A stretch of DNA of 64,000 bases from Larix kaempferi. Its lineage: Eukaryota; Streptophyta; Pinopsida; Pinales; Pinaceae. The number at the start of each line of letters is the position of its first letter. The stretch's first letter is position 1. The stretch is taken from assembly GCA_027924585.1 (NCBI GenBank), contig BSBM01001929.1:248001-312000 (forward strand), written 5' to 3'. The notes under the pieces are model-generated. The model had not been told where the DNA came from and made no database searches. It saw only the letters and a list, made by a program, of their open reading frames with translations. Below, one piece after another: positions 35,016-46,622 of this stretch. Made by a program: the position numbers and the translations under genes.

Positions 35016-36246
35016 ATGGTTGGCAAAGGAAATATGTTTTCAAGAGGAAATTTATCTGGGTCTCCATTGGAAACAAACCAACCAAAAGAATTAATTGTTG
35101 AAACTAATTATCAAGAAAAGTTGGATTATGAAACTGATCACACTAAACATTTATATGTTGTTCCTCACACAGAAGTAGATAAATTCAGGAGACATACTAC
35201 GTCTTACATAAGGAAACTTGGAGGATTATCAATGGTACCTTTACTACCCAGAAGGAAAGCTCCTAGAAGACAAGTTGTGCAAACTAGGGATTCTGTGCTT
35301 GTGCAAGCTTTGGAAGAATTAGTTGATTTATCATTAAAAGATATACCAGATCCCATTAATCAATTAAGGCCTAGTTCTCTGGAAACAAACACTACTCCAT
35401 GCACACATACCCATACACCACCCTATACACCTCCACATTCTCCTAGGCGTATTGCTAACATGGCTCACAATGCCAATCAACAACCTGCATGGAGAACCAG
35501 AGGACCACTCAACCTAGTTGTTCATTTGCATGATTTACCTAAGAATCTGAAGCGAGTACTACCTAAGTTTGTTCATGGAAAAGGAATCTCTGCTAATGAT
35601 CACCTAAAAATCTTTTACTTAACATTAAATATGCTCAATGTGGAACATGAAGATGTGGTGTGTAGATTATTTCCTTATACTTTTGAACCAAGAGCATCAT
35701 CCTAGTATTTTAGCTTACACGCTGATTCTATAGCAGATTGGGATATTTTTGAAAATATTTTTCTAAATAAGTTTGGTACCCAAAAGACTATGGCTTCACT
35801 TATGAAATAATTATTGTCTATGCAGATGGAAAGAAAGGAGAAATTTCAAGAGTTTAATCATATATTTACTATGATTTTGAATAGTTTTAGCACTGCAACG
35901 AAACCTGCTAAAGAATCATTGGTATAATATTATACTACAACGCTTCTCCCATCCATAGCCATGTTTGTTAAAAGAGTTGTTAAAACTACTTTAGCATTAA
36001 CTTTTGAATAAGCGAAGAAAGTAGAGGCATACATAGATAGTATCATCAAACATTCTTTGGATTTGGAATTAAAATCTACAGTAAATAAGAAGCTTTTAAT
36101 ATTGACCAGACCTAAAGAAGAATCTGCAAATGAATTAGAAAATGTGGTCAAAATGGTTCAAAAGTTGTCCAATAAAATAGTAGATTTGGAAAAGGATAAG
36201 GGTGCTAGTTCTTCAGCAAGAACTAGCTCTTTAGAGAATGTGCGTG
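35016..36246 (+). pseudogene. gag: gag of gypsy element A
   Basis: The first 229 codons are open to 35705, then stops occur at 35703, 35808, 35925 and 36009 in a continuing frame. Recognisable capsid segments are LNMLNVEHEDVVCRLFPYTF, IADWDIFENIFLNKFGT and KEKFQEFNHIF. A coiled-coil-like tail with VVKMVQKLSNKIVDLEKDKG ends at 36246. No zinc knuckle follows. Confidence 0.7.
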
Positions 36247-37061
36247 GATAGGAGGCTTACTCATTCACAGATGGATTTTTCTAGATATCATCAAATCAAA
36301 ATTGATAAGGAGGATCAGCAGAAGACCACGTTTGCGGCTGAATGGGATTTCTATCAATATACAGTGATGCCCTTCGATCTAAAGAATGCACCAACTATTT
36401 TTTCCCGGGTCGTGGTCGCAGCATTTAAGGAGTTCATACTTAAATTTTTGGAGGTATACTTTGATGAATGTACAGTCTATGGCCCATTGAAAAACCATAT
36501 TGAGAACCTTAGGTTGATATTGGATCACTATAGATAGTATCAGATATTACTAAATTTGAAGAAGTGTATTTTTTGTGCTCCATTTGGTATATTGCTGGGT
36601 CATATGGTTTGTAAACAGGGTCTTTTAATGGATCCTATGAAGATCACTATTATAGTAGATTTTCCACCACCAACATCAGTTAGACAATTGAGAACTACTT
36701 TGGGCCATACAGCGTGCTATAGAAATTTCATCAAAGGGTATGCACAGATCACTACATCGATGGATAAGCTATTGAAGAAGGATACTAAGTGTTTGTGGAA
36801 TGAGGAGTGCCAACAAAGCCTCGACGCATTGAAGGATAATATGGTAACAACGCCGATTTTAGTATTTCCTAATTGGCGAAAAGAGTTTCATGTTCATGTC
36901 GATGATTCATCTGTTGCATTGGGTGTAGTTTTGGCTCAACCATGAGAGGAATCTATTGATCATCCTATCGCATTTGCGAGTAGGAATTTATCCACTACAG
37001 AAAGAAACTATACTATGATAGAAAGAGAAGGATTAGCTATGGTTTATGCATTGTAGAAATT
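36247..37061 (+). pseudogene. pol: RT and RNase H start of gypsy element A
   Basis: RT starts within motif A (SFTDG then FSRYHQIKIDKEDQQKTTF after a one-base slip), continues with VMPFDLKNAPTIFSRVV, and has YFDECTVYG at the catalytic box, where the second Asp is Glu. Connection sequence FPPPTSVRQLRTTLGHTACY and RNase H FHVHVDDSSVALGVVLAQ follow. Stops lie at 36535, 36943 and 37054. The chromovirus interrupts RNase H at 37061. Confidence 0.8.
37057..37061. repeat. Left target-site duplication AAATT
   Basis: AAATT directly precedes TGTGATGCACC of the left LTR and is repeated at 43166-43170 after the right LTR. With one copy removed, the RNase H frame of element A reads on without a break. Confidence 0.95.
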
Positions 37062-37436
37062 TGTGATGCACCTGCAACAATTAATTAATAAGAATATGCG
37101 AAATAGTAGAAATGACAGAACTCAGAATCACTTTTATATTGATCACAGGCCACTTCGAGGGGGCAACCTCCTATGAGCAAGCTCAATAAAAATAACTTCA
37201 CCGTACCTTCATAGGTCTCAACACACACTTATATACTAAATCTAGGCACCAATACTATGGGTCAAAACCATGGGCCACTACAAACTATGGATCAACAATA
37301 CTACAGGCGACTTACAAAGCATATGCGCCAACAACAATAACATAAACTATTAATCAACAAATACTACGGGACGACTTACAAAGCATATGCATCCAACAAC
37401 AATATACTAACAAAGTAAAGACATGGGTTCCTAACA
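37062..37436 (-). repeat. 3' LTR of the chromovirus
   Basis: 375 bp, TGTGATG...CCTAACA on the plus strand. It aligns without gaps to 42791-43165. On the minus strand AATATAAAAGTG (about 37127-37138) is a likely TATA box. Confidence 0.95.
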
Positions 37437-37449
37437 TCCCCTCCCCCTT
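37437..37449 (-). promoter_or_regulatory. Polypurine tract of the chromovirus
   Basis: On the minus strand AAGGGGGAGGGGA directly precedes the TGTTAGGAACC start of the 3' LTR. Confidence 0.9.
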
Positions 37450-37466
37450 AAAAAAAAGCTTTGTCC

Positions 37467-39270
37467 TCAAAGCTTGAGATGTGGAAATTGTTGTTGAATC
37501 TGAAGGAGTGGTTCCCATGTAGCATCCTCTGGTTGCATGTCGTGCCACTGAATTAAGACCTCTATGATAGAGTGAGAGTGAAGCTGACGAGTGCGCCAAT
37601 TGAGGATGGCCTCCGGCTCCAAAAGGATGGATCCTTCATTATCCAGTTCAGGTAAAATCGTTTGTCCACTGATGTTGGTGCCAAGAACTTTCTTCAGACA
37701 AGAGACATGAAAGACTGGATGAATGCAGGAAGAAGGAGGAAGTTCCAATTTATAAGCAACGGACCCAATCTTTTGAAGAATCCGATATGGCCCATAGAAC
37801 TTTGGAGCGAGCTTATGATTCCCTTTGAGTTTCAGGGAGGATTGCTTGTACGGCTGGAGATGAAGAAAAACCATATCGCCAACTTGAAAAGTGCGCTCAG
37901 AACGGTGCTGATCAGCTTGTTGCTTCATGCGATTTATTGCCATGTGAAGATTGTCCCGCAAAATGCGAAGAATCTGATCACGGTTTTGAAGGACCATGTC
38001 AACTTCCTGAACTGGTGAACTGGTGGGGGTGTATGGAAGAAGAACTGGAGGTGCCTGACCATGGACTGCTTCATATGGGATCATTTTAGAGGCAGTGTGG
38101 TAAGAGGTATTGTACCACCATTCAGCGAGAGGGAGCCACTTTGCCCACTAATGTTGTTGTTCAGAGGTGAAGCAACGAAGATAAGTTTCCAAGCATTTAT
38201 TGATAATTTTAGTCTGACCATCTGTTTGTGGGTGATACCCTGAACTCATCTTCCGTTTGGTGCCGGTGTGGCGAAATAGTTCTGTCCAAAAATGACTGGT
38301 GAAAGTTGCATCACGATCCGAGACAATGGAAGAAGGGATGCCATGAAGATGAAAGATCTGGTTTAGGAAAATTTGAGCGACTGACGAGGCTGTATAGGGA
38401 TGGCTGAGAGCACAAAAATGACTATATTTGGAGAGGCAATCAACCACAACAAGAATCATTGTCTTCCCACCAGATTTAGGGAGCCCTTCAGTGAAATCCA
38501 TAGGAATATCTGTCCAAATCCGTGTAGGTATGGGCAAGGGTTCGAGCAATCCTGGAAGGAGTGTTGTTTCACCCTTATTGCACTAGCAGGTATCACATTC
38601 GGCCACCATCTGTTGAATTGTCCTTTTCATGCCCTGCCAAAAGAAGTTATGCCGTGCCCGTTCATACGTTTTGAGGAACCCAGAGTGCCCTGTCGATGGA
38701 GAAGCATGGATTTCATAGAAGATAGCCTGTTGAAGATATGTGCTCTGGGGAAGCACCAGACGACCCTTGTATCTCAGAGAAGCACCATCCCAAGAGTAAT
38801 GTGGTACAGCAGAAGGGTTGTTGGTCAAGCATTGGATGATTTGCGATAAGGAAGAGTCATTGACATAACCCTGTTGAACAGATTGCAACCAATTTGGAAC
38901 AGGCATAGAAATAGCTGAAAGAGAACCTTGGGCATCAAATGTGCGAGAAAGAGCATCTGCCACAATATTGTCTTTACCCTTCTTGTAAGTGATCTCATAG
39001 TCATAAACCATGAGTTTTCTAACCCATTTCTGTTGTGCGGGGGAGGAGACACGCCGTTCCAAGAAATATTTCAGACTCTGGTGATCAGTCTTGATGCAGA
39101 AATGATTCCCTAATAGGTATGGGCACCACTTCTGTATTGCATGCAAAATAGCCATCATTTCCTTCTCATAGGTAGAGGCAGCTAAATTCTTACCTGAAAG
39201 GGCTTTGCTGGTGAACGCAATGGGGTGTTCATCTTGAAGGAGAACAGCACCAAGTCAATTGCCGCAAGCA
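37467..39270 (-). pseudogene. pol: RNase H, integrase and chromodomain of the chromovirus
   Basis: One frame runs from about 39320 to 37467 with stops at 39255 (TGA), 38580s (TAG) and 38146 (TAG). RNase H shows HFCIKTDHQSLKYFLE and KGKDNIVADALSR. The integrase zinc finger is HASPSTGHSGF...CDTC, and the core has [11 protein letters not shown] and IVSDRDATF (both Asp). The third catalytic residue is changed: [13 protein letters not shown] has Lys (38208-38210) for Glu. The C-terminus ends in a chromodomain with AILNWRTRQLHSHSIIEVLI and WHDMQPEDATWEP, which in this family directs integration to particular chromatin. Confidence 0.9.
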
Positions 39271-41775
39271 TCACTCTCAATAGTGAAGGGCTTGGAAAAA
39301 TCGAGCATAGCTAGAACAAGTTTTAGTACACATAGCTTGTTTTAGTTTTTCAAATGCGCACTGAGCAGCATGTGTCCATGTAAAAGCATCCTTTTTCAAT
39401 AGAGCAGTTAATGGAGCTACAATCTTCCCATAATCCTTGACAAACTTGCGGTAGTAGCCAGTCAACCCCAAAAAACCACGAAGGCTCTTGAGTGTCTGAG
39501 GATGCGGCCAATTGTTCATGGAATCGATTTTGGCAGGATCCACGCGAACCCCTTGTGCTGAGATAATGTGCCCGAGATACTCAACTTCCTTCTGTCCAAA
39601 AACATATTTAGACTGCTTGGCATGGAGATGATGGTCAAAGAAAAGTTGCATGACAAGATCCATATGTTGGAGATGTTCATCCCATGTTTTACTGTAGATG
39701 AGGATATCATCAAAGAATACCAGAATGAATTTCCACAAGTAGGGTCCAAATATTTTATTCATTAAGGCCTGGAATGTGGAAGGAGCATTAGTGAGGCCAA
39801 AGGGCATGACCAAAAACTCATAATGGCCATCATGTGTGCAGAAAGCTGTTTTAGGGATATCATCCTCATGAACCCGAATTTGATGATACCCAGAACGAAG
39901 ATCCAACTTGGAGAAAAAGTGAGCCCCATGAAGCTCATCAACAATAGGAATTGGAAACTTATCCTTGATGGTGAGGTGATTAAGTGCTCGGAAGTCAATG
40001 CAAAGGCACCATGACCTATCTTTTTTGCGGACAAGAATAACTGGAGAAGAAAAGGAACTAGTGCTCGGGCGAATAATGCCTTGCTTCAATAAGTCCCGAA
40101 CAAGCATTTCAATCTCTGTTTTTTGGTGAAATGGGTAGCGATAGGGCCTAATGTTGGGAGGAACACTGCCAGGAAGGAGCTGAATATGATGGTCTTCTGT
40201 CCTGGAAGGTGGCAAGCCCACTGGTTCAGCAAAGACACCTGTATATCGATCCAGAATTTGTTGTAGATCCAAAGGAGTAGTGGAGACCGCTAAAGGTTGC
40301 ATCTGAATGGAATGGAGTTGAGCGATGACAGCATGTGAATTCTTCTTGAGGATTTTTTCCATGCGATGTGAACTGATGATGCTGAGAGAACCTGGTTGTA
40401 ATCCTGTCAATGTGTGTTTTTGTCCATTGAGGGAAAACTGCATCCAAAGTTCAGCAAAATCCCATAAGATAGGGCCAAGTGTGCGTAGCCATTGAGTTCC
40501 CAAAACCACATCACATCCACCTAAGGTCAAGGAAAACATGTCAGAGCGCAAGGTATAATCTCCCATAGAGATAAGCACATTTCGACACTTCCCTTTGCAA
40601 GGTAAGGTGCCCCCATTGGCAACCATGACTTCAAAGTTGGAGCAAGGATGGATAAAATAGTCAACTTGTTTGGCGATCTGAGGGTTAATGAAATTATGAG
40701 TGCTACCAGAATCAATGAATATTGTAAGAGGAAGCTTCTTAAAGTAACCCCTGACCCGCACTGTTTGGGGGGTGGTGATTCCAGCTAAAGCATGGAGAGA
40801 TATCTCTGGCTGGTTATCCGGAGACGGAGGGTCAATAGGCGGTTCTTGAATGTCGACCGGAGCATCCAGTGTTTTTGGATCTTCGTCACCAATTTCAGAG
40901 GCAGGGGGAGAATCCACATCCAAGAGATAGAGCTTTTGCTGAACACATTTATGTCCCCAAGTGAATTTCTCATCACAATTATAGCAAAGCCCCTTTTCTC
41001 TGCGTGCTTGCATCTCTGTTTCAGACAAACGCTTGATAGGAGTTGGTCGAGGAGCCTGCGGTATAGGTGGTCATTGAGAACCCATATTTTGGAAGGGAAC
41101 AAAAGTGGGCTTGGAGAATTGTTGGGCTGCAATCTTGTCTTCTGCCAACTTAGCCAACCCTAGGGATTCCATCATTGTGTTGGGATAGAACATTTTGACC
41201 TCAGAGCGGATGGCATCCTTTAGACCACTGATAAAACAACTCCGATAAAAGTCATCAGACAATCCTTCGGTGTGGTTGGCTAGTTTCTCAAATTCGGTTT
41301 GATACTCTCTCACAGTGCCAATTTGGTGAAGTTTAGTGAGGGCTCCTGTGAAGTCATCAAAAGCACGAGGACCAAATCACTGCAAAAGGATCTGGAAAAA
41401 GTCTGGCCATTTTGGCTCTGCATGAGCCTTGATGTACCAATGGTACCATTGAAGAGCTTCCTGTTCCAAATGAAAGGATGCCAGCGGAACTTTGTTGACA
41501 TCAAAAGTATTATGCAGACGGAAATACTGTTCTGCATGATAGATCCATCCAGTTGGATCGGTACCATCGAAGCGAGGAAAATCAAGCTTCAAACCACGGA
41601 AATTGCTGGAAGAAAAGAACCCATTGTCTGATGAAGACTCGAACTGTCGTTTGTTGTTCATAGCTGAATGTTCAAGATGGAGGCCGAGAAATTTTTCATC
41701 CAGATCCTGGAGTTTTCCTTGGATGGCTGCAAGTGCGTCCTCCATGGTTTTTGCTCCTGCATGGGTGACAACCAT
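39258..41775 (-). pseudogene. gag-pol: gag, protease and RT of the chromovirus
   Basis: One frame from the ATG at 41775 runs through gag, zinc knuckle (CYNCDEKFTWGHKC), protease (FIDSGSTHNFI) and RT, interrupted only by TGA at about 41377 and 41071 in gag. RT has KLDLRSGYHQIRVHEDDIPK, LVMPFGLTNAPSTFQALMN and FFDDILIYS, so its Asp pair is intact. The frame slips at an A-run near 39325, before RNase H. Codons 41028-39277 are uninterrupted (583 codons). Gag would build the particle, protease mature it and RT copy the RNA. Confidence 0.9.
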
Positions 41776-42776
41776 AACCAGGAGTTTTTTTTTTTTTTTT
41801 GACTGGGTAGGAAAACAAAAACAAAAACTACTTCAATAAAGGAAAATCTGGAGTCGGGAAAAAATTTGAAGGGTAATTGGGGTTTCACTAGGTTTTGGAC
41901 ACTGTCGAATAGACATGGAAGAAAAAATGAGGATTTCAGAAGCGGGGTGAAAGAATGGGAAAATTTGGCAGAGGGGAACAAAGAAGCAGAATTCAGAAAG
42001 GAACTTTGTGGTAAAATTTGAAGGTGATTGGGTGAAATCTGAGGAAGTTATGGCAAACCCTAAAAATAGACAAATGTGGGATTTCAGGCTTTGGGAAGGG
42101 GAATTGGGGATAGGGTCCTCAGGACTGAAATATGCAGAATGGGATGACAGGGGTTCCCCGAAAATTTCAAGGGAAACAGAGTGAAAACAAGGGAGATATG
42201 GAGAAAAAACTGAATTTTTTTTTTTTTTTTAATTCCAGACTGGAGCGGCTACGGCTTGGAAGGGATCTGAAACGATGCCGAATGGATTGAAAATGGCTGG
42301 ATCTGGAATGGCTTGCATAATGGATCTGAACGACTGGATCTAAAACGGCATAGCAATGATTGATAATAGTTCAGCTGAAAATAGATATGGACCCTAGGTA
42401 TGTGCGGCTTCCTAATAGTTCAGGGGTTTCACTCGGCCACCAATGCTGTCTGACAGCTTGCGTATTAGGGCAGTACCCCTCACTCCATGGCTCAGGTAAA
42501 ACTAATAACTGCTTTGCCACAAACGATAGCTTTTGGTTTACCTCACGGGTGGGAACTAGTCAATCAGGTAGGGGTCATTGCCCTTTTCGTCGGCAGGTCC
42601 TCTCAATGGGCCAGCTACTTCGGGGGTTCCTGTGGTACTCCTCACAATGAGTTTTAGGGCTTATGCCCAAGTACTTCCCACAGTTAAGCGGATAGGGATT
42701 ATTCCCAAATCTGAACCTGCAACAGATGCAAAAAAAAATATTTGGCAGAAATTTCACCCAGCGAGCCCAAGAAAGT
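41776..42776 (-). other. 5' leader of the chromovirus
   Basis: About 1 kb between primer binding site and gag ATG. It contains poly-T runs on the plus strand (41787-41800 and 42217-42230) and no domain. Confidence 0.75.
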
Positions 42777-42788
42777 GCTCTGATACCA
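42777..42788 (-). promoter_or_regulatory. Primer binding site (initiator tRNA-Met type)
   Basis: On the minus strand TGGTATCAGAGC starts 2 bp inside the end of the 5' LTR. It matches the 3' end of plant initiator tRNA-Met, the usual minus-strand primer. Confidence 0.95.
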
Positions 42789-42790
42789 GA

Positions 42791-43165
42791 TGTGATGCAC
42801 CTGCAACAATTAATTAATAAGAATATGTGAAATAGTAGAAATGACAGAACTCAGAATCACTTTTATATTGATCACAGGCCACTTCGAGGGGGCAACCTCC
42901 TATGAGCAAGCTCAATACAAATAACTTCACTGTGCCTTCATAGGTCTCAACACACACTTATATACTAAGTCTAGGCACCAATACTATGGGTCAAAACCAT
43001 GGGCCACTACAAACTATGGATCAACAATACTACGGGTGACTTACAAAGCATATGCGCCAACAACAATAACATAAACTATTGATCAACAAATACTACGAGA
43101 TGACTTACAAAGCATATGCGTCCAACAATAATATACTAACAAAGTAAAGACATGGGTTCCTAACA
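42791..43165 (-). repeat. 5' LTR of the chromovirus
   Basis: 375 bp, gap-free match to 37062-37436 with 12 mismatches counted by eye. The AAATT target duplication follows at 43166-43170. Confidence 0.95.
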
Positions 43166-43815
43166 AAATTCAAGCATTATCTATTAGGGGGTCACTTTAA
43201 AATGTTTACAGATCATTCGGCTTTGAGATACCTGGTCAACAAGCTAGTGTTGGGGGGGGGGAGAATTTGCAGGTGTCTCCTATTGTTCCAAGAATATGAT
43301 TTTGAGATTATAGTTAAACTAGGAAGGCTAAATGTGGGACCTAATCATTTGTCAAGGTTAGAAGCAGGGGAAGAACTAGTTAACTTGGGTGAAAACCTCC
43401 GAGATGAGTAGTTGTTTTAAGTAAGAATGGTGGATGAATATTTTGAATACATTGTAAAGTTTTTGACCATAGGTATGGCACCCATATGGTTATTTGTTGA
43501 TCAAAAGAAGCATTTGGTTGTAAAAGTAGCAGACTATCAACTAATAGCAAGCCATCTATATAAGTTGGGACTAGATGAGTTGTTAAGACGTTGTGTTATG
43601 AAGCATGAGTGACCCATGATTTTGGTCGAAGCTCATGAAGGTGTTGTAGGAGGCCACTATGTAGGAAAGGCTACGTCTCAAAAGATACTGTGAGCAAGGA
43701 TGTGGTGGCCTACACTTCATAAAGACACTAAGGAATATTGTCAATGTTGTGATGTCTTCTAGAGAACAGGGAAACCATCTAGCAGGGATGAGATGTTTCT
43801 ACTGCCACAAACAAG
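43166..43815 (+). mobile_element. Gypsy element A, right part: RNase H end and integrase start
   Basis: After the duplicated AAATT the RNase H of element A resumes: KHYLLGGHFKMFTDHSALRY, then QEYDFEIIVKLGRLNVGPNH and LSRLEAGEE. The integrase zinc finger follows with EAHEGVVGGHY and KEYCQCCDVF, then TGKPSSRDEM near 43790. Stops occur at 43409, 43610 and 43692. The catalytic core is missing: sequence beyond about 43815 fits chromovirus 2 instead. Confidence 0.75.
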
Positions 43816-44202
43816 TTATACAACTTGACGAGAACCCGACAGTGTTCTCATTTTTTGGGGGTTCAATTTTAGTAGATGTTTTTAGCTCTATTGCAGAAAG
43901 TGTGTATATTGGTAGCAACGTTTTGTTTTAGCCATTTTTTGTGATTTTAAAACTTCTTGGTCATAAAAAAACTATAATAATAGAGGAATAACTATACTAA
44001 CTATAATATAAGGATATGGTTTAGATTAGTATATGGTCATTTCTTGGTTGAGATTATTGGTGCATTTTTTCTTGGGTTTATTAACTTTTTCTTGGTGCAT
44101 TAGGCCCTATTGCAATGTATTTCATTTCCTTATACATGAGTTTCCAATAGGAAAGGCATAATTACAATCTCAAAAGAATTACAATGGGATCACTAGGTAT
44201 TA
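43816..44202 (+). pseudogene. Chromovirus 2, protease region up to the insertion point
   Basis: The clear part is near 44090-44202, reading LGALGPIAMYFI then a stop and NLKRITMGSLGI. This aligns segment by segment with the protease-RT linker of the chromovirus at 37-43 kb (LRTLGPILWDF, TLTGLQPGSLSI). The part between 43816 and 44080 is AT-rich and too decayed to assign. The frame continues after the inserted element at 46999. Confidence 0.6.
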
Positions 44203-44572
44203 TGATCTGTATGGGAGGCCCACACTCCCCCTTCATGTATTAGGCACTATTTGGGTTCTATTCGCACGAATGTATAGTTGTTATTTAGATTATTAGATTT
44301 ATCTTAGTATTAAATAATGAGCAGCATTTATTGTGCTCCTTTTGTAATTGTTATAAAAAGGCACCCAACCTCATAATACATTCATTCTTGTTTGTGCCAT
44401 TCTTGTATGTCTCATATGTTGTTTTGGTTCTCAGTGTTGTTTTCTGTTGTCTCTTAGTTCTGAGTTTCCTTTGGGTTCTCCATTAAGAGGTGAGGCTCTC
44501 CTAGCCTCACCCTCCATCTTTGTATTCATCTTGTCTTAGTATTTTAGATCTTGCCTCTTTACAGGAAGATCA
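44203..44572 (+). repeat. 5' LTR of the small element
   Basis: Starts TGATCTGTATGG and ends GGAAGATCA. TATAAAAAGGC at 44352 is a likely TATA box. A TGGTATCAGAG primer site follows at 44575. Confidence 0.92.
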
Positions 44573-44574
44573 AT

Positions 44575-44587
44575 TGGTATCAGAGTT
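44575..44587 (+). promoter_or_regulatory. Primer binding site of the small element
   Basis: TTGGTATCAGAGT, 2 bp from the LTR end, matches initiator tRNA-Met priming sites. Confidence 0.85.
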
Positions 44588-44704
44588 GTTCGCTCCTCTA
44601 CCTGGTCATTTTAATTTTCTTTTCAAAGCTGGTCATTCATTTTTTTTATTAGGTACTTATGCTTCATCTTTGAAATACTCGGATCTGAAGATTTAGCATA
44701 ACCA

Positions 44705-45960
44705 ATGGCTATCCTCTTTGATCTGCAACATCCACCCATCCTGCCCTCCATCTTGCTTCTCAACGCTGCCTCCCAACTCTTCACGCTGCCGGAAAAAACG
44801 CAGCACCTTCCAATATTTTCACCTGCACCTTCAGCCTCCACTCCTGCAACCTCCCTCTACGCCCTATGCCATATCTCTTCAACATCCACGAAATCCGAAT
44901 TACCCATCTCAAGCATGTATTCATGCTGCTCCCATCTCCTTTCATGCCCAGCTATTGCCTCTCACACTCAGCTATTTCCTCTCACACTCAGCAATTTCTG
45001 CTGCCATCTCCCTCCATCATCGCTGCACCTCCCATTCACCCTCCACGCATTCACTCTCACACTGTTCTCCTTTTTTTTACCAGCAACATTCATGTTGCCC
45101 ACCTGCACGCTTCTCTACGACCTGCGTACCTTCCCAGATTCCACATTCAACCTCTACGACCTGCGTACCTTCCCAGATTCCACATTCAACCTGCAGCTCA
45201 CTCCCATCTCCATCAATGCATCTCCATCTCCAGCTCCCTCCTTCCCACTATCCTGCTCATGCAGTCACCTGCGCACTCCTTTTGCACTCTCCACGCTCTT
45301 CGGGCTGCAACCCTCACTCCCATCTCCCAGCGCTGCTCCAACTCTCCACGTTGCAACCCTGACTCTCACTACCACCCACGCTCTCCCTCAACCAGCTCTC
45401 CAGCAGCTCTCACGATCTTCCTCTGCACCCAACTAAAACCCTTTTCCAGCTCTCAATGCTTCTCAGCCAGCTTTCAACGTCATTGCTACCCCTCTCACGT
45501 AGTATCCCTCTGGCGCTATAACCTTGCCTTAATATTCACATTCCAATTCGCACGCAGCATCCCCGTCAGCTCCTTCCCTCTATCTACACTCACGCCCACC
45601 ATTTCTCTTCTCACTTAGGCCCTCGATCTCCACTCAGCTCCATCCCCATTCTACACATTCTTTCCATCAACACACTATCTCTTCTCTCCATCTCATACTG
45701 CACATTTCCAATACTCCCCCTTCACATTCACGTTGTCTATTTCACACTCCGGCTCTCATATTCACATCAATATTCACGCTGAAGCTATTATACCTCCAAT
45801 ACATAATGGGTTGGCTCCAACTATCTCGATCATGACAGATCCGAAAGTCATTTTCATCAACATTCAGAAGTTCATTTGGCATTCTTCAGCAAGCCATCAT
45901 CAACATGGCATCTTCAACATGCTCCAGCAGTTCACAGGGATCCGCTCCCTCTCCAATTAG
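44705..45960 (+). other. Pyrimidine-rich interior, open in all three plus frames
   Basis: Frames 44705-45436 (243 codons), 44718-45362 (214) and 44866-45618 (250) overlap and are all rich in Ser, Pro, Leu, Thr and His. Since all three frames are open in the same DNA, the cause is base composition: a C/T-rich strand with few purine-containing stop codons. No domain is visible in any frame, so I do not call a protein. Confidence 0.7.
45113..45190 (+). repeat. 39-bp perfect tandem duplication
   Basis: Two identical 39-bp copies beginning CTCTACGACCTGCG lie head to tail. The perfect match indicates a recent event compared with the 4% LTR divergence. Confidence 0.95.
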
Positions 45961-46248
45961 CACTTGTTGATTCTCAGCAGTATGTACTCAGTAGTACTCG
46001 TGGTTTCACATTTTTGGTTCAAATTTTTACCTTACAGCAGTATTAGTTGCCTCCAATATTAGTTCTCTTTCAAAGTTCCATATTTGCTATTTCCTCCAGC
46101 AATACTCTTCAGCACTTCACAAAGTTTTGTTTGCAGAAAAGACCTTCATAGGTTTTTGAGGTAGCTTCAAGATTTTGTATCAAATCACACCCTTGTCAGG
46201 GTCAGTATTAGTTCATTTGCCGGTGGAAACACAGATCTCCACCACGTA

Positions 46249-46490
46249 GAGAGGAGGTACATAGATCTAAAACACATACATATCTCTCCCTCTAGTTTAT
46301 TTTAGTGAGATGATGCCTGCAGCTGTATGGTCACGCCACCTTCCCACATCTTACACCAACTCCACACCCACACAGAGAGGAGGTACACAGATCTACACAT
46401 ACAGATCTCTCCCTCTAGTTTATTTTCACAAGATGTACAACAACAGCTGTATGGGCCACCCACCTGCTCGCATCTTTCACCATCGACACA
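46249..46490 (+). repeat. Imperfect 126-bp tandem duplication near the 3' end of the small element
   Basis: GAGAGGAGGTAC at 46249 and 46375 each start a block containing CTCTCCCTCTAGTTTATTTT and CAGCTGTATGG. The copies differ by several substitutions and indels. Confidence 0.85.
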
Positions 46491-46622
46491 TCATCAGGAT
46501 CTTCATCCAGTTGCAACAACAACACCTCTTCTACATGTGGTTTCTCTTATTTGCAAACATGGGTTCAAAATTAGACTGGGAAGCAGGAAAGTAGGGATGC
46601 TTTCCACTTAGACCGAAATGAA

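Larger units (their letters stand above)
34985..37061 (+). mobile_element. Gypsy element A, left part
   Basis: This is a plus-strand Ty3/gypsy remnant: primer-site-like TTTGGTGCTAGAAGGAGGG (34987-35005), gag, RT, and RNase H up to the insertion point of the chromovirus. It resumes at 43166. Zinc knuckle, protease and the start of RT are missing between gag and RT. Confidence 0.75.
37062..43165 (-). mobile_element. Complete chromovirus (Ty3/gypsy with chromodomain), inserted in gypsy element A
   Basis: Two 375-bp LTRs, a primer binding site, a purine tract and a perfect 5-bp target duplication bound the element (6,104 bp, minus strand). The interior encodes gag, zinc knuckle, protease, RT, RNase H, integrase and a C-terminal chromodomain. 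It carries only about five stops and one clear frameshift, so it is the least decayed element here. By eye the LTRs differ at 12 of 375 positions, 11 of them transitions. Loss of the integrase Glu and the stops make this copy non-autonomous. Confidence 0.95.

Noticed and set aside
37662-38018. 118-codon plus-strand frame
   Set aside because: It is antisense to the chromovirus integrase and chromodomain.
44705-45618. A possible protein of 214-250 residues in the small LTR element
   Set aside because: All three plus frames are open together, the products are low complexity and no domain is visible.
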